Notes under the pieces: model-generated
The model's input: only the letters and a program-made list of their open reading frames with translations
Database searches by the model: none
Told to the model about the DNA's origin: nothing
Shown: positions 58,530 to 64,000 of the stretch, piece by piece
How the letters are laid out: each line of letters starts with the position of its first letter
Numbering within the stretch: the first letter of the stretch is position 1
Source of the DNA: a bacterium
GTDB lineage: Bacteria > Bacillota > Clostridia > Lachnospirales > Lachnospiraceae
Assembly: GCA_004562765.1 (NCBI GenBank)
Contig: SFRL01000006.1
Coordinates: forward strand, 19,087 to 83,086
Length of the DNA stretch: 64,000 nt
Reading direction: 5' to 3'
Program-made: the position numbers and the translations under genes

Positions 58530-60008
58530 ATGCAGATGTGGATGATTGCCATGCTCGCTTTCAGTGTTATACTGATTGTCCGGGACATGGCAAAACTTAT
58601 TTTCACAGACAGGAAAAAAGGAAAACCGATATACGATGCCTATCCGCAGAAAGAAAAAATGGAACGTTATGCCCGGTCTTTTCAACGGCTCGCCCATACA
58701 TTTTATGATATGCCCAATTATCAGGAACAGCTCACGCAGACAGAGGTGTGGGATATATTTGCTCAGGTGAAAAAGAATGTGTGCCGGGAATGCCCCCAGA
58801 AGGAGAAGTGTTGGAGCGAAAAGGAAAATCAGACCAATCAGAGAGTGTTTGAACTCCTTCAGATCATAGAGGAGGGAGATCCGGACCGTTTTTTGCGGGC
58901 ACAGGGGGACTGGGTAGGAGAATGTGTACAGGCGGCACATTTTACAGAGACATTGCAGCGGATTTTTTTTGAGACAAGAGAGGAACTTCTGTACCGTAAC
59001 CGCCTGATCGAGAACCGACTGGCGGTGGCAGAACAGCTCAATGAGGTGGCAAGGTTGATACAGAAGTTGTCTGCGGATGTGAGTGATATCAGCACAGTGC
59101 CCACGCTGATGGAAGAAAAAATCCGAAGACATTTTCAGAAGCAGCATATTATTGTAAAACAGGTATGGATGCTGTCGAAACCAGATGAAAAATGGAGAAT
59201 TTTCCTGACCATGCGTACCAGAGGCGGTCAGTGTATCACTATGAAAGAGGTGGCGAGACAATTATCTCAGGTATGTGGGTGTCGAATGGTCCCTTCCAGA
59301 GAAAGCCGTGCAATACTAAACAGTGAAATGAAAACGGTCCTTTTCACGGAGGATGTAAATTATAAAGTTTTATATGGCGTTGCCCGGATCACCAGAGAAA
59401 AAGAAACGGTATCCGGGGATAATTATGCCTGTGCATGTACAGACGACCAGTTTATCATGTGTTTGTCGGATGGGATGGGCTCCGGTGTGGAGGCATGTAA
59501 AGAAAGCGAGACGGTGGTAGAACTTCTGGAGCAGTTTGTAACCTCCGGTTTTTCCAGGGAGACAGCGGCACGCATGGTGAATTCGGCTCTTGTGCTTCAG
59601 AGAAAAAATGGTATGTTTTCCAGTGTGGATGTATGTTCCCTGGATTTGTATACAGGAATTTGTGAATTTTTAAAAGCCGGGGCTGCGACTACCTTCATCC
59701 GTCGGTCTAACTGGGTGGAAACGATTACTTCCACCAGTATGGCAGCAGGGCTGGTTCAGCAGCTGGATTTTGAAAAGACATCCAAGAAACTGTATGACGG
59801 AGATTATCTGATCATGGTTACCGATGGGGTGCTTGATGCATTGCCGGATAAGCAGGAAGAAGAGACTATGAAAGAAATTATTCTTCAGGCACAGGAAGAG
59901 ATGCCGAGAGAATTGGGAAGGTATATATTGGAAAAGGTATTAAGTTACAGCAATTATAAAGCATATGATGACATGACAGTACTGGTAGCGGGGATGTGGA
60001 AGAAATAA
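58530..60008 (+). CDS. spoIIE: SpoIIE-like PP2C phosphatase (short form)
   Basis: 492 residues. A single N-terminal membrane helix (about 3-20), a linker with CRECPQKEKCW, a regulatory coiled coil and a C-terminal PP2C phosphatase (CLSDGMGSG metal site, VTDGVLDAL, YDDMTVLV). It lacks the ten-helix membrane part of Bacillus SpoIIE. It would activate sigma-F by dephosphorylating SpoIIAA. Confidence 0.93.
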   Translation: MQMWMIAMLAFSVILIVRDMAKLIFTDRKKGKPIYDAYPQKEKMERYARSFQRLAHTFYDMPNYQEQLTQTEVWDIFAQVKKNVCRECPQKEKCWSEKENQTNQRVFELLQIIEEGDPDRFLRAQGDWVGECVQAAHFTETLQRIFFETREELLYRNRLIENRLAVAEQLNEVARLIQKLSADVSDISTVPTLMEEKIRRHFQKQHIIVKQVWMLSKPDEKWRIFLTMRTRGGQCITMKEVARQLSQVCGCRMVPSRESRAILNSEMKTVLFTEDVNYKVLYGVARITREKETVSGDNYACACTDDQFIMCLSDGMGSGVEACKESETVVELLEQFVTSGFSRETAARMVNSALVLQRKNGMFSSVDVCSLDLYTGICEFLKAGAATTFIRRSNWVETITSTSMAAGLVQQLDFEKTSKKLYDGDYLIMVTDGVLDALPDKQEEETMKEIILQAQEEMPRELGRYILEKVLSYSNYKAYDDMTVLVAGMWKK

Positions 60009-61414
60009 TGTGGACAGCGGAAGAAAAAGTTCGGGAATTTGTGGATAAATTTGTGTTGATTAAGGACGGGGATGTTCTGGCAGCAGGAATCTCAGGCGGG
60101 GCAGATTCGGTTTGCCTGTTTTATTTGCTGATAGAACTGCAGAAATGGCGAAAGTTCCGGTTTGTGGCAGTGCATGTAAATCATGAGCTGCGTGGGGAGG
60201 AAGCCTGTAAAGACGAAAAATTTGTAGAGAATCTTTGTATGGAGAATGGGATCCCTTTTCGAAGTGTTCATCGAAATGTAGGTGAGATGGCAAGTCAAAT
60301 GGGACTCAGCACAGAAGAGGCAGGAAGGAAAGCCAGATACGAGGTGTTTGAGGAGGTTCTGAGAGAGGTGAACGGAACGAAGATTGTTCTTGCGCATCAC
60401 CAGGATGATCAGGCAGAAACCATGATACACCATCTTGCCAGAGGTACCGGAATTACAGGATTGTGCGGGCTGAAACCGGCATCGGGGAATCGGATCCGAC
60501 CGCTTTTATGTCTGAAAAGAAATGAGATAGAAGAGTATTTGAAAGAGAAGGGTATAGAATGGCAGACGGACAGTACCAATCTGGATGATACGTATACCAG
60601 GAATAAAATCCGTCATCATGTCGTAAGCTATCTATGTAAGGAAATCAATCCGGAGACAGTATCCCATATGGCTCAGACAGCAGAAGAACTGAGAGAGACA
60701 GAAGAACTGCTTCAGGTACTGACAAAAGAAAGAGTCGATCGGATGGTTGAGCGCCATTCGGATTATGGGATTATCTCGGAGCAGCTCAGGGAGGAACCGG
60801 GTATTTTACAGAGAAGGGTATTTCTTGAGGAGATAAAAAGAGCAGCCGGTTCTTCCAAAGATTTTACCCGTACTCATGCGGAAGATGTGGAGAAACTGTG
60901 GACTAAGCAGGTGGGAAAGAAAATTATGCTTCCCTGTGGTGTGACTGCCTGTCGGGAATATCATGGGATTCGAATCGAAAAAGATCAAAAACAATCAGAA
61001 AAAGAAGAGGCAGAACCTTGTATTTGTTTGAAACCGCAGGAAGGGGCGCAGGAGATTTCCTTTGACGGATTGACAGTCAGCTATCAGATTATTCCGAATG
61101 ATTTTGCTCAAATCCCTGAAAAAAAGTATACGAAATGGCTTGATTATGATATTATAAAAGATAATGTGGTGATTCGTCACCGTAAACCGGGAGATCGCAT
61201 CGGGGTTCTGCATTCCGGAGGAAGCAAGAAGCTGAAAGATTATTTGATTGACCGGAAAATTCCCCAAAAAGAGAGGGATGCTCTGTGGCTTTTGGCAGCC
61301 GGACAGGAAATCCTTTGGATCATAGGGGATCGAATCAGTGAAAAATATAAGGTAACGAATAACACCCGGCAGATACTGCACATCCAGATAAAAGGAGGAA
61401 CGATCCATGAGTGA
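60008..61414 (+). CDS. tilS: tRNA(Ile)-lysidine synthase
   Basis: 468 residues from ATG 60008, overlapping the spoIIE stop (TAATG). PP-loop SGGADS (29-34), HVNHELRGEEA and HHQDDQAETMIHHLARGTG. C-terminal TilS domain (RKPGDRI...KKLKDYLIDRKIPQKERD). Converts the CAU anticodon of tRNA-Ile2 to read AUA; essential. Confidence 0.96.
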   Translation: MWTAEEKVREFVDKFVLIKDGDVLAAGISGGADSVCLFYLLIELQKWRKFRFVAVHVNHELRGEEACKDEKFVENLCMENGIPFRSVHRNVGEMASQMGLSTEEAGRKARYEVFEEVLREVNGTKIVLAHHQDDQAETMIHHLARGTGITGLCGLKPASGNRIRPLLCLKRNEIEEYLKEKGIEWQTDSTNLDDTYTRNKIRHHVVSYLCKEINPETVSHMAQTAEELRETEELLQVLTKERVDRMVERHSDYGIISEQLREEPGILQRRVFLEEIKRAAGSSKDFTRTHAEDVEKLWTKQVGKKIMLPCGVTACREYHGIRIEKDQKQSEKEEAEPCICLKPQEGAQEISFDGLTVSYQIIPNDFAQIPEKKYTKWLDYDIIKDNVVIRHRKPGDRIGVLHSGGSKKLKDYLIDRKIPQKERDALWLLAAGQEILWIIGDRISEKYKVTNNTRQILHIQIKGGTIHE

Positions 61415-61934
61415 TAAAATCAGCGTATTGATTGACGAAAAAAAAGTTGATCAGAGAATCGAAGAAATCGGAAAAGAAATCAGTAAGGCGTATGAGGGAA
61501 AATGTGTCCATATGATTTGTATTTTAAAGGGAAGCGTATTTTTTGCCTGTGAACTGGCAAAAAGAATTACGGTTCCTGTAACTTTGGACTTTATGTCGGT
61601 TTCCAGTTATGGGAATGATACAAAATCCAGCGGAGTTGTAAGAATTGTCAAAGACCTGGATGAGCCTCTGGAAGGAAAAGATGTTCTGATCGTGGAAGAC
61701 ATTATTGATTCCGGACGTACACTCAGCTATTTGATTGAGATTTTAAAACAGAGAAAACCGGCAAGCATGCAGTTGTGTACATTGCTGGACAAACCGGAAC
61801 GTAGGGTAAGGGATGTAAAGGTGGATTATACCTGTTTTGAAATACCGGACGAATTTGTAGTAGGATATGGTCTGGATTATGCACAGAAATACCGGAATCT
61901 TCCGTTTATCGGAGTGGTTGAACCGGAAGCTTAA
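61407..61934 (+). CDS. hpt: Hypoxanthine phosphoribosyltransferase
   Basis: 175 residues. PRPP motif VLIVEDIIDSGRTL (93-106) and the LKGSVFFACELAKRI start typical of HPRT. Purine salvage. Overlaps the tilS end by 8 bp, the conserved tilS-hpt-ftsH order. Confidence 0.96.
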   Translation: MSDKISVLIDEKKVDQRIEEIGKEISKAYEGKCVHMICILKGSVFFACELAKRITVPVTLDFMSVSSYGNDTKSSGVVRIVKDLDEPLEGKDVLIVEDIIDSGRTLSYLIEILKQRKPASMQLCTLLDKPERRVRDVKVDYTCFEIPDEFVVGYGLDYAQKYRNLPFIGVVEPEA

Positions 61935-61954
61935 GGACCGAAAGGAGAAGCAAA

Positions 61955-63811
61955 TTGAAGAGACAGACAAGAGGAATAGTGATCTGGCTGGCATTGGTTC
62001 TGCTTATGGTGATGGGTTTCAGCTATATGGCGCAGCAGATGCAAAGCGGCAATAACTATTCGTATCAGGCATTGAAAGATGATTTGAAGAATGACAGGAT
62101 CGAGCAGGCAGTAATTCATCAGAATACACAGGTGCCTACCGGACAGCTTGTAGTACTCCTGAAAGATGGAAGACAACTCGATATGTATGTGGATGATGTG
62201 AATGACATCCGCAGCATGTTGGATGAATGTGACGTGAATTTCCAGATTACCAACGTTCCGCAGGAAAATAAAGTGTTTTCTACGGTACTTTCCGTTGCGA
62301 CTCTGGGCGTGTTAATCTTTATGGTAGTTATGATGTTCCGCGGTTCAGGCGGAGGTGGCGGCAACAAAATGATGAATTTTGGAAAAAGCCGTGCGCATAT
62401 GTCTACGGATGCGGATAAGAAAATTACATTTAACAATGTGGCAGGACTGCAGGAAGAAAAAGAAGATCTGCGAGAAATTGTGGATTTTCTGAAGAGCCCT
62501 GCCAAATATAACAAAGTGGGAGCCAGAATTCCCAAAGGTGTACTGCTTGTGGGACCTCCCGGAACAGGTAAAACCCTGCTGGCTAAAGCAGTAGCGGGAG
62601 AAGCCGGAGTGCCGTTTTTCTCCATATCCGGTTCTGATTTTGTGGAAATGTTTGTAGGTGTGGGTGCATCTCGTGTAAGAGATTTGTTTGAAGAAGGAAA
62701 GAAACATCGCCCTTGTATTATTTTTATTGATGAGATTGATGCTGTGGCCAGACGGCGTGGTACCGGAATGGGCGGCGGACATGACGAAAGAGAACAGACA
62801 CTGAATCAGCTTCTGGTGGAAATGGATGGTTTTGGAGTCAATGAAGGAATTATTGTGATGGCGGCCACTAACCGTGTGGATATCCTGGATCCTGCAATCC
62901 TTCGTCCGGGCCGTTTTGACCGGAGAGTCATGGTGGGGGCACCAGATGTGAAAGGAAGAGAAGAGATCCTGAAAGTGCATTCCAAAGGAAAACCTCTGGG
63001 AGATGATGTGGATTTGACTCAGATTGCCCAGACAACTGCCGGATTTACAGGAGCTGAACTGGAAAATCTGCTGAATGAGGCGGCGATTCTGGCGGCAAAA
63101 GAAGATCGGGTCTTCCTGAAACAGCAGGATATTCAGAAAGCATTCATTAAAGTAGGAATCGGAACAGAAAAACACAGTCGTGTGATTTCCGAAAAAGAAA
63201 AAAGAATTACAGCTTTCCATGAAGCTGGTCATGCGATCCTTTTCCATGTGCTGGATCAGATGGAACCGGTTTATACGATTTCAATTATTCCGACAGGTCT
63301 TGGAGCGGCGGGATATACCATGCCGCTGCCGAATAAAGATGAGATGTTTGATACAAGAGGAAAGATGCTGGAACATATTCAGGTGTGTCTCGGCGGTCGG
63401 ATTGCAGAAGAACTTGTATTTGACGATATTACAACGGGAGCTTCCCAGGATATTAAACAGGCAACTCAGATTGCCAAGGCAATGGTGACAAAATATGGAA
63501 TGTCATCCACTATGGGAATGGTAGCCTACAGTGATGATGAGAGTGAAGTATTTATCGGAAGAGATCTCGCGCATGCACGGGGAATCAGCGAGGTTACCGC
63601 AGCCGGAATTGACCGGGAGGTAAAAGCTATTATAGATGAGTGTTACGAAAAAGCGAAAGCAATTATTAAAAAGTACGAGTATGTACTTTACAGCTGTGCC
63701 CAATTGCTGATGGAAAAAGAAAAAATCGGCAACGAAGAGTTTACGGCATTGTTCCATACGGAAAATAATGAGGAATCCGACAGGGAAATTGTACAAAATT
63801 CCGAAGTGTAA
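61955..63811 (+). CDS. ftsH: ATP-dependent zinc metalloprotease FtsH
   Basis: 618 residues from TTG 61955 (AAAGGAGAAGCAAA). Two membrane helices (about 7-25 and 107-128), Walker A GPPGTGKT (200-207), Walker B IIFIDE (255-260), second region of homology at about 305-325 and zinc motif HEAGH (422-426). Degrades membrane and regulatory proteins. Confidence 0.97.
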   Translation: MKRQTRGIVIWLALVLLMVMGFSYMAQQMQSGNNYSYQALKDDLKNDRIEQAVIHQNTQVPTGQLVVLLKDGRQLDMYVDDVNDIRSMLDECDVNFQITNVPQENKVFSTVLSVATLGVLIFMVVMMFRGSGGGGGNKMMNFGKSRAHMSTDADKKITFNNVAGLQEEKEDLREIVDFLKSPAKYNKVGARIPKGVLLVGPPGTGKTLLAKAVAGEAGVPFFSISGSDFVEMFVGVGASRVRDLFEEGKKHRPCIIFIDEIDAVARRRGTGMGGGHDEREQTLNQLLVEMDGFGVNEGIIVMAATNRVDILDPAILRPGRFDRRVMVGAPDVKGREEILKVHSKGKPLGDDVDLTQIAQTTAGFTGAELENLLNEAAILAAKEDRVFLKQQDIQKAFIKVGIGTEKHSRVISEKEKRITAFHEAGHAILFHVLDQMEPVYTISIIPTGLGAAGYTMPLPNKDEMFDTRGKMLEHIQVCLGGRIAEELVFDDITTGASQDIKQATQIAKAMVTKYGMSSTMGMVAYSDDESEVFIGRDLAHARGISEVTAAGIDREVKAIIDECYEKAKAIIKKYEYVLYSCAQLLMEKEKIGNEEFTALFHTENNEESDREIVQNSEV

Positions 63812-64000
63812 AGAAACGTGTGGAGAATAACGATGGAAAAGTGAATAAAAAAACCCTTGAAAAAAAATGAGGTTTGTGCACACTTTTTCATAGTACCATG
63901 GTATGATTAGGGTGTCAAAAGGTACACCCATGCGAACCTTGAAAATTTCATATAAAACAACAAATTCATGTCAGGAAATGGTATAATGATCTCAGATTAT
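63812..64000 (+). other. Downstream intergenic region with promoter-like signal
   Basis: GGGTGT-caaaaggt-ACACCC (63910-63929) is a 6-bp hairpin. A TGGTATAAT extended -10 sits at about 63979-63987, with no clear -35; it may drive the next gene beyond the window. Confidence 0.4.

Overview
The window reads as a Firmicutes chromosome, most likely a spore-forming gut Lachnospiraceae (Blautia/Dorea/Mediterraneibacter-like; genus not resolvable here). Reasons: yabP-yabQ-divIC-spoIIE-tilS-hpt-ftsH in the clostridial order, a short SpoIIE, CotS-like, Tex and GH2 genes, and TPM/zinc-ribbon stress genes. Host genes use GGAGG ribosome sites and AT-leaning codons. A roughly 35.9 kb prophage (2722-38624) looks different: all its genes lie on the + strand, and many use an AAAGAGAGG leader.

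Layout. 1-2774: end of an SPFH-like gene, a zinc-ribbon membrane protein and a TPM-domain gene whose last codons are attL. 2739-38607: prophage. Its early half carries an orphan IS30-type HTH, a radical SAM protein, a tRNA-like RNA, a string of small unknown genes, an OB-fold protein, a DUF7768-like protein, an HUH rolling-circle-type initiator, VRR-NUC and ParA/ParB with a candidate parS. An ArpU/RinA-like activator is followed by a promoter-terminator pair resembling lambda pR'-tR'. Then come HNH, candidate cos, terminase, an HK97-type head module, and a siphovirus tail module with a textbook -1 frameshift. A complete diversity-generating retroelement (DGR: variable protein, Avd, TR, RT) sits behind the tail genes, then holin, endolysin, an XRE regulator region, a HIRAN-like gene split by an 11-G tract, and an IS30-type DDE transposase next to attR. 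38625-64000: host threonine/aspartate genes, small membrane proteins, tex, a rearranged AraC/uroporphyrinogen-decarboxylase junction, esterase, GH2, CotS-like, phosphoglucomutase, mazG, hup, rqcP, and the sporulation/cell-division cluster to ftsH.

How it fits together. The DGR copies a 125-nt template (32136-32260) into the 3' end of a C-type-lectin-like tail protein (31561-31685). Fifteen of the 16 differences fall at template adenines, so the phage can diversify its presumed receptor-binding tip. No tyrosine or serine integrase is visible. The only recombinase candidates are the IS30-type transposase and the HUH protein, and the element has a 17-bp direct repeat flanked symmetrically by 10-bp inverted repeats. 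HUH initiator plus ParAB plus a repeated 17-bp palindrome suggests a plasmid-like extrachromosomal phase.
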